A stretch of 64,000 nucleotides of DNA, taken from positions 62,001 to 126,000 of the forward strand of contig JAFWMQ010000007.1 in the NCBI GenBank assembly GCA_017510605.1. Reading direction: 5' to 3'. Under the pieces are notes generated by a model. That model searched no databases. It saw only the letters and a list, made by a program, of their open reading frames with translations, and had not been told where the DNA came from. A program made the translations under genes and the position numbers. This DNA comes from Clostridiales bacterium. GTDB lineage: Bacteria > Bacillota > Clostridia > Saccharofermentanales > Saccharofermentanaceae. Within the stretch, counting starts at the first letter, position 1, and every line of letters starts with the position of its first letter. Shown here in pieces: positions 15,100 through 23,656 of the stretch.

Positions 15100-15837
15100 T
15101 TAATATGTTTCGATATTGCCGTAAGGGATAGAGAAATTTACCGTAAGCTCAAAGGAATAATTCCTGTCATCCTTGAAAACAAGCAGATATTCGTTACTGT
15201 CATATTCAGATTCATCAGCTATCAAATGATAAGTAACGATCTTTGCTCCAAGACGGGAGGCATAATGATTATAGATAGCCGTACGGAATTTGCTGCTCAG
15301 ATAATCATTTTGATCATAAGCGTTATCAAAACCGAGAACCAGATTTTCCCAATCACCGGAATCGCCATAGAACGAACAGCGGAGTATCGCACCGGTCTTA
15401 TCATCAACATAGCATTGGAATTCCCAACCGTCATTCAGCCATATCTGGACTGCCCATACGACGATATTGCCTCTGTTATTTGAAAGATTGACCAGCATAG
15501 GAGTCGCAAACCAGTCTCTTGTTATGTCAAATCTGTATCCGGTAAAATCTGCCAGAAAATCTCCCAGGATCTTTGCAAGACCTTCTTTTTGGACAAAAAT
15601 ACCCTTATCAAGTTCAATAGCACTGATTAATTCATCCTCAAAATTAGCAAGATTTATCTTTTGATTCATAGTAAGATCGTCTCTGTATGACAGGTTTATC
15701 TGCTCGATCTCCAGATCCATTTGCCTGCCGTCGTTGATCTGATCGTAAGCATTAAATTCTGCCAAAGGCAGACACCAGCCGAGCAGCGCTGCCATAATGA
15801 TGAAGACCGCAGTTATGACTGTATTGAATCTTTTCAT
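15100..15837 (-). CDS. Membrane-anchored extracytoplasmic protein coupled to the sensor kinase
   Basis: This 245-residue protein has an N-terminal hydrophobic segment at about residues 6-27 (signal anchor or uncleaved signal). The extracytoplasmic part contains VVWAVQIWLNDGWEFQCYVDDKTGAILRC-type sequence (split here: VVWAVQIWLNDG, then WEFQCYVDDKTG), which resembles a PepSY-like fold in which a DDxTGxI strand is common. That assignment is tentative. The ATG at 15837 is preferred because it overlaps the kinase stop by ATGA (15834-15837) and has an AAAGGAG site. Tight coupling to the kinase suggests that it modulates or reports to the sensor. Confidence 0.7.
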   Translation of the reverse strand: MKRFNTVITAVFIIMAALLGWCLPLAEFNAYDQINDGRQMDLEIEQINLSYRDDLTMNQKINLANFEDELISAIELDKGIFVQKEGLAKILGDFLADFTGYRFDITRDWFATPMLVNLSNNRGNIVVWAVQIWLNDGWEFQCYVDDKTGAILRCSFYGDSGDWENLVLGFDNAYDQNDYLSSKFRTAIYNHYASRLGAKIVTYHLIADESEYDSNEYLLVFKDDRNYSFELTVNFSIPYGNIETY

Positions 15838-17210
15838 TTTGCGATCTCCTTTATAGTAACGGTTACACATGTTCCGTTACCTTCCCTTGAAGCAAATGCT
15901 ATAGTTCCGTTGTGAAGTGTGATTATCTCTTTGCAAAGATTCAGTCCAAGTCCTACACCTCCCTGCGCTCTGGAACGGGATTTATCTACACGGTAGAAAG
16001 CTTCAGTGATATGCTGCATCGCTTCTTCAGGCATACCTCTGCCATTGTCAATAACCCTTATGCGGTAATTGCCTTTATCACTGTCTCCAAGGATCATAAT
16101 ATTTCCGCCGTTGTCCAATGCTTTACGGGAGTTGTCCAAAAGGTTTGTAATAAGAGAACTGAACAGGTCCGGTTCAACCATACAGATCCCGGGTTCAATG
16201 CGGCACGAAAGTTCTATTTTTTTCTTCTTATAAACGGGCTGAAGATGTGACGTAAGATTCTCGATCATGCTCTTCATATCAGTGGGAACAAACTTGATAT
16301 CCTGCTTCTTCATCATAAGAAGGTCTAATAATTTCAATGACAGGGATTCCAGTCTTTTTCCTTCAGAGAAGATATAATTTGCCGCTTCCTGTGTCTCATC
16401 TTTATCAAGAGCCTGACTTCTCAGAAGATCCGCATAACCTATAATGGATGTCATAGGTGTTTTCAATTCATGAGCAAAACTTCCCATGAACCGGTTCTGT
16501 TGTTCCATTGACATCTTGAGTTCGTTTATGTTTTCTTCCAGCCTGTCAGCCATGTGATCGAAGTCAGAGCCAAGCTGTCCTATCTCATCCTGTGTCTTCG
16601 GCTTAACTCTGGATTCAAGATGACCGGACGCAAGTGCTCTGGCTGTTTTCGAGACTTTCGATAATGGCATCGTCAGATAATAAGACATCAGCCATGCCGT
16701 AAAACCACCTATAAGGATCAGCACCACTAACAACTGATGATAGACCCTGACCTGATCGTCTCTGGCCTCATATACAGAAGAAATATCATACATGACCACG
16801 AGTTCCAGGGGAGCACCGTTAGTCTTTATAATTCCGTTGATCTGATAAATATGACTGGTACCACTTGTATAAAGGAATGATTCAAAATCCGAATCTGAAT
16901 CATAATCCGCCTTCTCTTCACCGGTCTCATATAAGACCTGGTTGCCTTGTTTAAGACTGATTCCGACAAGACTGTTTGCAGTATTCATACGTTCAAGAAC
17001 AGTACTGATATTCGAAAAGTCCTGCTGGATATCAACAAAGTTAACAAGCTGGACTGACTGCAGAAGCATTTCGTATGATCCTGCGCAATTGTTCTGGACC
17101 TGTTCAAGACTGCTCTTGAAGTTTTGTCTGATCAGAAGAACGCCTCCCACACCATAGCTTAATGTGAGAAGCCATACCATTACGAGGAGCATCTTCTGAC
17201 GAAAACGCAT
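15834..17210 (-). CDS. Sensor histidine kinase
   Basis: This 458-residue kinase has a transmembrane segment near the N-terminus (about 10-28), an extracytoplasmic sensor of about 125 residues, and a second transmembrane segment near 158-178. A HAMP linker lies at about 180-232. The dimerisation/phosphoacceptor motif FAHELKTPMTSIIGYADLL has its His near residue 246. A HATPase domain follows with NLLDNSRKAL, VIDNGRGM and GGVGLGLNLCKEI. The start lies 2 bases after the response regulator stop and uses GGAGG within the regulator's last codons. It forms a two-component pair with the upstream OmpR-type regulator. The signal is unknown; proximity to copper genes makes an envelope or metal stress role possible but unproven. 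Confidence 0.92.
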   Translation of the reverse strand: MRFRQKMLLVMVWLLTLSYGVGGVLLIRQNFKSSLEQVQNNCAGSYEMLLQSVQLVNFVDIQQDFSNISTVLERMNTANSLVGISLKQGNQVLYETGEEKADYDSDSDFESFLYTSGTSHIYQINGIIKTNGAPLELVVMYDISSVYEARDDQVRVYHQLLVVLILIGGFTAWLMSYYLTMPLSKVSKTARALASGHLESRVKPKTQDEIGQLGSDFDHMADRLEENINELKMSMEQQNRFMGSFAHELKTPMTSIIGYADLLRSQALDKDETQEAANYIFSEGKRLESLSLKLLDLLMMKKQDIKFVPTDMKSMIENLTSHLQPVYKKKKIELSCRIEPGICMVEPDLFSSLITNLLDNSRKALDNGGNIMILGDSDKGNYRIRVIDNGRGMPEEAMQHITEAFYRVDKSRSRAQGGVGLGLNLCKEIITLHNGTIAFASREGNGTCVTVTIKEIAK

Positions 17211-17212
17211 TA

Positions 17213-17866
17213 TTATGCCTCCAGCCTGTATCCGACCTTCGGAACGGCGTGGATCACTTCCTCCCAGCCGAGTTTTTTACGAAGTCTCTGGACATGAAGA
17301 TCGACCGTTTTACTGCCGTATGGAAAAGGTTCATTCCACACACGTTCATAGATCGTCTCTCTGTACATTGCAATCCCCGGATTTCTTGCGAAAAGAAGAA
17401 GCAGTTCATACTCCTTCGGTGTCAACGGGATCGGATATCCATCCCTGTATACGATCATCGCCTTCGTATCGATCACGAGACCCGCGATCCTGATCTCGGT
17501 ATCCGTCTTGTTATAACGCCGCAGAACAACATTGACTCTTGCAAGCAGTTCAATGATCTCAAACGGCTTAGGCAGATAATCCTCCGCTCCGAGTTCAAGT
17601 CCTCTTACCCTGTCCTCAACCATATTTTTAGCTGTAAGGAAAATAACAGGAACCTTCATCGGACGAATATACTGCATCAAAGAAAAACCGTCTATCTTCG
17701 GTATCATGACATCAAGAAGAATAAGGTCATAGACATTATTCTTGATCAGATCCAACGCCTCTTCACCGTCAAATGCGCACGTGCATGAATAACCTGCCTT
17801 AGTCAGGCTCATCCTGATCAGATTAGAAATAGGTCTCTCATCTTCAACTATAAGAATGTGTATCAT
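17213..17866 (-). CDS. OmpR/PhoB-family response regulator
   Basis: This 217-residue protein has a receiver domain with the acidic pocket Glu8-Asp9, phospho-acceptor Asp52 in LILLDVMIPK and the conserved Lys in FLTAKN near residue 101. A C-terminal winged-helix DNA-binding domain follows (PLTPKEYELLLLFARNPG and DLHVQRLRKKLG). It is the first gene of a three-gene unit with the sensor kinase and the anchored protein. A GGGGGG-rich ribosome site precedes the ATG. Targets cannot be read from the window. Confidence 0.94.
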   Translation of the reverse strand: MIHILIVEDERPISNLIRMSLTKAGYSCTCAFDGEEALDLIKNNVYDLILLDVMIPKIDGFSLMQYIRPMKVPVIFLTAKNMVEDRVRGLELGAEDYLPKPFEIIELLARVNVVLRRYNKTDTEIRIAGLVIDTKAMIVYRDGYPIPLTPKEYELLLLFARNPGIAMYRETIYERVWNEPFPYGSKTVDLHVQRLRKKLGWEEVIHAVPKVGYRLEA

Positions 17867-17887
17867 AAATTCCCCCCAAGCATATTA

Positions 17888-17893
17888 ATTATA
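17888..17893 (-). promoter_or_regulatory. -10 element of the two-component operon
   Basis: TATAAT (minus strand, 17888-17893) sits 22 bases upstream of the response regulator ATG and is directly preceded by TG. No convincing -35 element is present. Confidence 0.45.
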
Positions 17894-17919
17894 CATTTAT
17901 GAGGGAAGAATTGCTTTTG

Positions 17920-18129
17920 TTATTTTATTTCAATAACTTTGAAGTCTTTCTCTTCAACTGCCTTAGTAAGAACATCGTCAGAAACATCATTCTCAAGCTC
18001 GATAACAGCTGTTCCTTTATCGTGAGATACTTCTGCGGAAATGACTCCGTCTGTTGCTTCCAACGCCTTCTTAACCGTTGCTTCGCAGTGTCCGCACATC
18101 ATGCCTTCGATGGTGATTGTCTTTTTCAT
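17920..18129 (-). CDS. Possible separately translated CopZ-like copper chaperone (internal start in copA)
   Basis: An ATG at 18129, in frame within copA (codon 786), is preceded at 9 bases by AAAGGAG (18139-18145), a better ribosome site than that of copA itself. Translation from it gives a 69-residue HMA protein beginning MKKTITIEGMMCGHCEATV, exactly the size of free-standing CopZ. The most economical reading is that a former copZ gene lost the stop codon between it and copA but kept its own initiation site. The locus may then yield both a pump-tethered and a free chaperone. This is inferred from the sequence only. Confidence 0.6.
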   Translation of the reverse strand: MKKTITIEGMMCGHCEATVKKALEATDGVISAEVSHDKGTAVIELENDVSDDVLTKAVEEKDFKVIEIK

Positions 18130-20484
18130 TTTTGTGGTCTCCTTTATGTTTTCTTTTTCAATATCTTTCTCAATACCGGAAATCCGGCTTCTTATATCGC
18201 TTTTTTTCCTGTCACGTTTGTTTTCGTATGGTTTTATCATATTCAGTCTTAATGCGTTTATGCATACTGTAAAACTGGATATGCTCATGGCAGCCGCGCC
18301 CAGCATCGGTGACATTGTGATCCCGAAGGCCGCATATGCGCCTGCCGCAACCGGAATGAGAGCAACATTGTAGAAAAACGCCCAAAACAGATTCTCATGA
18401 ATGTTACTGATCGTTTTTCTTGAAATCCTTAAAGCCGCTGCCGCATCTTTAATAGATGACTTCATGAGCACGCAATCTGCCGCATCAATGGCAATATCCG
18501 TGCCTGCGCCTATTGCAATACCTATATCTGCACTTGTCAAAGCGGGAGCATCATTTATGCCATCACCAACCATGATTACCTTGCCGTATTTCTTAAACCT
18601 GTTGACTATCCTTTCTTTGTCACCCGGCAGAACATCCGCAATCGTCATATCAACACCTGCAGTCTTTCCGATACTGTCCGCAGTCTTTTTGTTGTCGCCG
18701 GTAAGCATTACAGTGTAAAGTCCCATATGTTTTAATTCTTCAATAGCCGCTTTCGAATCCGGACGTATTGTATCTGCCACGGCTATCATTCCCGTAAGTT
18801 CACCGTCTGAAGCAAAGAAAAGAGGTGTTTTCCCCTGCTCTGCCAGTTCATTAAACTTTACGATCATTTCCTGACTGACTGTACATGCTTTAGAAATATA
18901 GTTAAGATTGCCGCCTCTTAAAAATCTGCCCTCTGAAAATCCTTCAAGCCCGTTTCCGGAATGGACCTTGAATCCCTCAATTTTTCTTTTAGTTAAAGCA
19001 TTCGCATTACAATAATCCGTTACGGCTTTGCCCAAAGGATGCTCACTCCCCTGTTCCAATGTGTATGCATCAGCCAGCAGATCATTTTCATTTTTCCCGG
19101 GAGCAGGAATGATATCCGTAACAACAGGCACACCGTTTGTTACAGTTCCTGTCTTATCAAGAATGATAACTTCCGCTTTACCTGTCTGTTCCAAAGATGC
19201 GGATGTCTTGAACAAGATGCCGTTCCTGGCAGCCACTCCGTTACCGACCATTATCGCAACAGGTGTGGCAAGCCCTAAAGCACAAGGACAGCTTACTACA
19301 AGTACCGCGATGCCTCTCGTGAGAGATACTCCAACGGAAGCACCTGATATCATCCATACCGTAAAAACGACCGCTGCAATGATAAGAACCCCCGGGACAA
19401 ATACACCCGATACTTTATCAGCAATACGCGCGATCGGCGCCTTCGAACCTGACGATTCACTTACCATCCTTATGATCTGTGCGAGTGTCGTATCCTCACC
19501 GACCTTTTCTGCACGGCATCTGATAAAACCTGATCTGTTTATGGTAGCGGCAGACACTTTATCTCCATTGGTCTTATCAATCGGCACAGATTCTCCTGTC
19601 AGAGCGGATTCATCGACCGAGCATTCTCCCTCAACGATAATGCCGTCAACAGGGATCGATCCGCCGGGTCTTACGACAAATATGTCATTCACACCGACTT
19701 CTTCAATGGGGACTGTCAACTCTTCACCATTTCTGATCAGAACCGCAGTCTTTGGCTGAAGATCAAGAAGACCTTTGAGGGCATTTGTGGTACGTCCTTT
19801 CGAGATCGCCTCCAAAAGTTTTCCTATCGTAATGAGTGTTACTATCATAGCTGCCGATTCGAAGTAAAGATCCTTCATATAAGCCATTTGAGCCTCATGA
19901 GAATGCTCAGAACTCATTTGTAACAATGTTACAAAGCTGTAAATAAAGGAAATTCCAGACCCCATGGCCACCAATGTATCCATATTTGTGCTTTTATGGA
20001 TAAGTGCCCTGAAACCGTTAACAAAGAACTTTTTGTTGATCGCTATAACGATTCCTGCAAGCAGCATTTCTGTTATTGCAATTCCGGTCATGTTATCTTT
20101 CAGGAGAGTCGGAGCAGGCCACCCCCACATTGATACTCCCATTGACAGATACATGAGAGCCAGCAAAAAGACCAGTGAACTGATAAGCCTTTTTTTCAGT
20201 ATGGGAATCTCTTTATTCTCGAGTTGCTCTTCCATACTGGTGAAAGAAGTTGTATTAGCCTCTATCCCCTCCTGAGAAGCTCCATAACCTGCATCTTCAA
20301 CAGCCTTGATGACCGCTTGGGGATCAGCACAACCGGTTACGCTCATAGAATTCGTAAGCAGCGACACACTGCATGAATCCACGCCGTCCACAGAGGTGAC
20401 AGCCTTCTCAACATGAGCCTGGCATGCAGCGCAGCTCATACCTGTAACGAGATATTTTTCAGTCTTAGCTTCTTTGTATTCCAT
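17920..20484 (-). CDS. copA: Copper-transporting P1B-1 ATPase with a CopZ-like domain fused at the C-terminus
   Basis: This 854-residue ATPase would export Cu+ from the cytoplasm. An N-terminal HMA domain carries GMSCAACQAH (Cys18, Cys21). The transmembrane copper site SCPCALGLATP lies near residue 398, DKTGTVT near 443 and GDGINDAP near 660. The last helix contains SMSISSFTVCINALRL with the M-x2-SS motif of copper pumps. After the last helix a charged linker leads to a second HMA domain (TIEGMMCGHCEATVKKAL), which is unusual because CopZ is normally a separate gene. The linker contains an intact ribosome site for an internal ATG at 18129. The ATG at 20484 is used; its own ribosome site is weak. 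CsoR lies just upstream. Confidence 0.93.
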   Translation of the reverse strand: MEYKEAKTEKYLVTGMSCAACQAHVEKAVTSVDGVDSCSVSLLTNSMSVTGCADPQAVIKAVEDAGYGASQEGIEANTTSFTSMEEQLENKEIPILKKRLISSLVFLLALMYLSMGVSMWGWPAPTLLKDNMTGIAITEMLLAGIVIAINKKFFVNGFRALIHKSTNMDTLVAMGSGISFIYSFVTLLQMSSEHSHEAQMAYMKDLYFESAAMIVTLITIGKLLEAISKGRTTNALKGLLDLQPKTAVLIRNGEELTVPIEEVGVNDIFVVRPGGSIPVDGIIVEGECSVDESALTGESVPIDKTNGDKVSAATINRSGFIRCRAEKVGEDTTLAQIIRMVSESSGSKAPIARIADKVSGVFVPGVLIIAAVVFTVWMISGASVGVSLTRGIAVLVVSCPCALGLATPVAIMVGNGVAARNGILFKTSASLEQTGKAEVIILDKTGTVTNGVPVVTDIIPAPGKNENDLLADAYTLEQGSEHPLGKAVTDYCNANALTKRKIEGFKVHSGNGLEGFSEGRFLRGGNLNYISKACTVSQEMIVKFNELAEQGKTPLFFASDGELTGMIAVADTIRPDSKAAIEELKHMGLYTVMLTGDNKKTADSIGKTAGVDMTIADVLPGDKERIVNRFKKYGKVIMVGDGINDAPALTSADIGIAIGAGTDIAIDAADCVLMKSSIKDAAAALRISRKTISNIHENLFWAFFYNVALIPVAAGAYAAFGITMSPMLGAAAMSISSFTVCINALRLNMIKPYENKRDRKKSDIRSRISGIEKDIEKENIKETTKMKKTITIEGMMCGHCEATVKKALEATDGVISAEVSHDKGTAVIELENDVSDDVLTKAVEEKDFKVIEIK

Positions 20485-20527
20485 TAAATCTACACATTCT
20501 AAGGTTATATACAACCGGTGGTTTGAC

Positions 20528-20830
20528 TTATTTCATCAGTTTCTGCAATAGCTCAACGAGTTCTTCAGTCTTCTCATCTGATCCTTTCCGGATATCTTCA
20601 GCAACGCAGGTCTTGATGTGATTCCCGAGCAACACCTTCGAAAAACTGTTCAGCGAACATCTTGCAGCACTTACCTGAGTTAATATATCAACGCAGTAAG
20701 CGTCTTCTTCGACCATCTTGCGGATACCCCTGATCTGGCCTTCAATACGGTTCAACCTTGTGATAAGGTCTTTGATCTCCTCATCAGATCTGTCTTTAGT
20801 CTTACAATGCGGACACTTGTTATCAGGCAT
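20528..20830 (-). CDS. csoR: CsoR-family copper-sensing repressor
   Basis: This 100-residue protein is a DUF156/CsoR four-helix repressor. The Cu+ ligand triad is intact as Cys46, His71 and Cys75 in AYCVDILTQV and GNHIKTC, matching the C-H-C pattern of copper sensors rather than RcnR or FrmR. An N-terminal CPHC pair (Cys6, Cys9) is present, as in several Clostridia. The ATG at 20830 is chosen because GGAGG lies just upstream, whereas the ATG at 20848 would lie upstream of that site. The promoter overlaps two TACCCC...GGGGTA operators. copA follows 43 bases downstream, forming a copper-inducible csoR-copA unit. Confidence 0.94.
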   Translation of the reverse strand: MPDNKCPHCKTKDRSDEEIKDLITRLNRIEGQIRGIRKMVEEDAYCVDILTQVSAARCSLNSFSKVLLGNHIKTCVAEDIRKGSDEKTEELVELLQKLMK

Positions 20831-20846
20831 ACATCCACCTCCGAGC

Positions 20847-20863
20847 ATACCCCCGTAGGGTAT
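20847..20863. promoter_or_regulatory. CsoR operator 1
   Basis: ATACCCCCGTAGGGTAT is an imperfect inverted repeat of the TACCC...GGGTA type. It lies between the promoter and the csoR start codon, centred 36 bases from operator 2. Confidence 0.8.
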
Positions 20864-20877
20864 ATTGATTCTGATTG

Positions 20878-20906
20878 ATTATATACCCCATAGGGGTATT
20901 TGTCAA
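20878..20906 (-). promoter_or_regulatory. csoR-copA promoter with CsoR operator 2 as its spacer
   Basis: On the minus strand TTGACA (20901-20906) and TATAAT (20878-20883) are perfect consensus elements with a 17-base spacer. ATACCCCATAGGGGTAT (20883-20899), a 17-base inverted repeat with 7-base arms, fills that spacer. CsoR bound there would block RNA polymerase directly. Confidence 0.9.
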
Positions 20907-20951
20907 AACTAATATAAATAGGAGAAGTAAAAATATCGTGATATAATCGCT

Positions 20952-23654
20952 ATGAAAAATCAGCTGTTCAAGGTTCTATCTCATTTTATGAATAAGCTTA
21001 AACAAAAAAATCTATCGGGCCTGATTGCAAAATACTCATTGAGTTTTTTTGTTTTCGCTTTTTTTTGCGTAATAATCTTCTTTCTTCTGGACAAAAAATC
21101 CATTATCGATATAAATGACGGTCTTCAGATACGATATACAGGCTTTATATATTCCGGAAGGATCGTCCGTACCCTGTTTAAAAACATATTCGTTGATCAT
21201 GTTTTTGAATTGCCGATGTGGGACAGGACCATCGGCATGGGAAGCGATTACCGCACTATAACAAGTCTTATTGCGGATCCGTTTTATAGTCTTGTTTCTG
21301 TCCTGATTCCGGTTAAATACAGCGAATATGCTTTTAATTTTCTCGTTATTGTCCAGTTATACTTTTCAGGATTTTCTTTTCTGTTATTCGTATATGAGAA
21401 AGGATACAGCTCCATAAACGCCTTAGCCGGCTCTATGGTTTATGCCTTCTCTGCAACGGCGTTTATTATATTCACACAGATCAGCTTTTCTTCGTCATTT
21501 ATCCTTTTCCCGCTCCTTTTGCTTGCTTCTGACAGAGTATGGAAAAAGAAAAGCAGTCTTTTATACTTTGTTATTCTGACATACAGCACATTCTATACTT
21601 ACTATTTTACTTACATGATGCTCATCCTTCTGGTCATCTATTGTCTGATCCGATTCTTCTGCGAGGAAGATCGTTCAATAAAAAGGTTCCTCTCGTTGCT
21701 CAGCAGATTCGTTATTCCTACCCTGATATCACTTATCACGGCATTCGGACTGATCTTACCCACTCTGACCCGTTTATCCAAGCTGAGCAGGATTAAAACA
21801 CATTATGATATTGCTTTCTTTGATCTTGAGGTAATTAAGCGGCTCTTCACATATGCTTTCTCCTGTATTCAGGCCGATGGTGATTCCCTGATAGGTATGT
21901 CCTCTTTTGTATTTGTCGCTATAGTCTGTCTGTTCGTCTCCAAAAAGAAAGAACCTGTAATCAAATGGTGCCTGGCATTACTCATACTGTCATTCGCATT
22001 TCCTTTTATCGGATCAGTGTTTAACGGATTTAATTACGTGTCTTACAGATATATCTTCTCGTTCATTCTTTGCGCTGCTTATCTTGTTACTGTCTCATTT
22101 GATTCAACAGAATTATTCAAAGGCAGGTTCTGGTATGCTTCTTTAGGCGCATCCGCACTTTATTGCATTATCTGTTTTCTGTTCATTGAAAAACATTCCC
22201 TGATCTCAGCTTTTTCACTGCTTGGTACCGTTTTACTAGTCGGCATAATTAATCTTTTCGAGCGCTATCTAAAAAAGATAAGGGATAAACTCTATATTCT
22301 TGTTATTCTTATATCATGTGTGCTCGTCGGATTCGCATGTATTCACATATCCAAAAAAGATTCAATGACAGACAGCGGCACTGTTTATGAGACCGTTTTC
22401 CTCAACGGCGGAATGCCGCTAAGGAAAAAAGTTGATGATCCGCAGTACAGGACAGACACGATAAGCGCTGATTTTTCCGACAGGGTAATGAACTCTTCTA
22501 TGGCTAACGGAGTCAGCGGATTTGATCTTTACAACAGCGTACAGAGCCAGCTTACCGAAGATTATTACACCATTCTTGATGTGCTCGGAAACCCGATGGA
22601 GTTTTCTCTAGGCGGTTTCAGAAGCCGCTGTTATCTGGAGATATTGAATGCGTGTAACTTCATTGCCCGTTCCGATAAGAGCAGCACATGCATAAGGGCT
22701 CCTTATTCATATGATTATGTTGAAACAGATGGAGAGTACAGTCTCTACAGATCAGACAGAGGTGTATCTTTGGTATATTACTACGATGACGTAATCTCTT
22801 ATGATTCATTTATGGAGATGAATTCAGTCATGCGCGAGACCAACCTTATGTATTCTATGGTTGTCGATGAACCGGAACAGCCCGAAAACGAAGTTGTTAC
22901 TGACATTATTTCAGTTCCTTATGAGATTGAATCCTATGACAACATGACTGTTGAAGGAAACACCATTACTGTTCAGGACGGCGTAGGAATGGTCACTCTC
23001 AAACCCGAAGAGATAGCAGCCGGTCAGGTTGTTGTTTATCTTTCCGGATTACGTCATGAAGATGATGTTATCTGGCATTACCGTAACGCGGTCGCGCTTC
23101 TTGATTCTGAAGGCAATCCGATAGTCATTGATTATTCCGCAAAGTGCACGACAAATTACAAATACTATCACGGTAACGATAATGTTGTATTTTCTTTTGA
23201 ATCAATAGACGAGAAAACAGATAAGATCTGTATATTATTCCTTACACCCGGAGAATACACGCTGGATGATATCCATGTTTACTCCAGGCCTTATGAGCAA
23301 ATGAGTCAGACACTTGATGCGTTCTATGAACACGCGGACATGGAAGATATCTCTTATGAATATTCGGGAAATCATCTCAATATTTCCACTACAACAGATT
23401 CTGACAGTTATTTATATATCGCCATTCCATATTCTGAAGGATGGAAAGCAAAGGTTGACGGAAAAGAAACCGGAATAATCAATGCCAATATTACTTTCAT
23501 GGCTATCCCGCTTACAGCCGGAAACCATGTTGTGGAAATGACTTACTGTACTCCGAGGCTGTATCTTGGATTATGCATATCTGCATTCGGAATTATCCTT
23601 ACTGCCGGATATTTGATTATTGAAAAGAAAATGGTTCTAAAGAAATCCGCATGA
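20952..23654 (+). CDS. YfhO-family GT-C type membrane glycosyltransferase
   Basis: This 900-residue protein has about 12 hydrophobic segments in residues 25-490. A large extracytoplasmic C-terminal region of about 370 residues follows and ends in one last transmembrane helix (LGLCISAFGIILTAGYLII). The first loop contains ND (DINDGLQ) and later D/E residues typical of GT-C enzymes. The EGWKAKVDGK segment near residue 830 is a YfhO-family hallmark. YfhO of Bacillus subtilis transfers sugar from an undecaprenyl-phosphate carrier made by CsbB; the GT2 gene at 47474 is a candidate partner here. No ribosome site lies near the ATG, although AGGAG occurs 28 bases upstream. The stop is 2 bases from a convergent stop. 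Confidence 0.85.
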   Translation: MKNQLFKVLSHFMNKLKQKNLSGLIAKYSLSFFVFAFFCVIIFFLLDKKSIIDINDGLQIRYTGFIYSGRIVRTLFKNIFVDHVFELPMWDRTIGMGSDYRTITSLIADPFYSLVSVLIPVKYSEYAFNFLVIVQLYFSGFSFLLFVYEKGYSSINALAGSMVYAFSATAFIIFTQISFSSSFILFPLLLLASDRVWKKKSSLLYFVILTYSTFYTYYFTYMMLILLVIYCLIRFFCEEDRSIKRFLSLLSRFVIPTLISLITAFGLILPTLTRLSKLSRIKTHYDIAFFDLEVIKRLFTYAFSCIQADGDSLIGMSSFVFVAIVCLFVSKKKEPVIKWCLALLILSFAFPFIGSVFNGFNYVSYRYIFSFILCAAYLVTVSFDSTELFKGRFWYASLGASALYCIICFLFIEKHSLISAFSLLGTVLLVGIINLFERYLKKIRDKLYILVILISCVLVGFACIHISKKDSMTDSGTVYETVFLNGGMPLRKKVDDPQYRTDTISADFSDRVMNSSMANGVSGFDLYNSVQSQLTEDYYTILDVLGNPMEFSLGGFRSRCYLEILNACNFIARSDKSSTCIRAPYSYDYVETDGEYSLYRSDRGVSLVYYYDDVISYDSFMEMNSVMRETNLMYSMVVDEPEQPENEVVTDIISVPYEIESYDNMTVEGNTITVQDGVGMVTLKPEEIAAGQVVVYLSGLRHEDDVIWHYRNAVALLDSEGNPIVIDYSAKCTTNYKYYHGNDNVVFSFESIDEKTDKICILFLTPGEYTLDDIHVYSRPYEQMSQTLDAFYEHADMEDISYEYSGNHLNISTTTDSDSYLYIAIPYSEGWKAKVDGKETGIINANITFMAIPLTAGNHVVEMTYCTPRLYLGLCISAFGIILTAGYLIIEKKMVLKKSA

Positions 23655-23656
23655 TC

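Noticed and set aside
17920..18129. Programmed frameshift producing CopZ, as in E. coli copA
   Set aside because: The C-terminal HMA domain is in the same frame as copA and has its own ribosome site, so internal initiation explains a short product without frameshifting.
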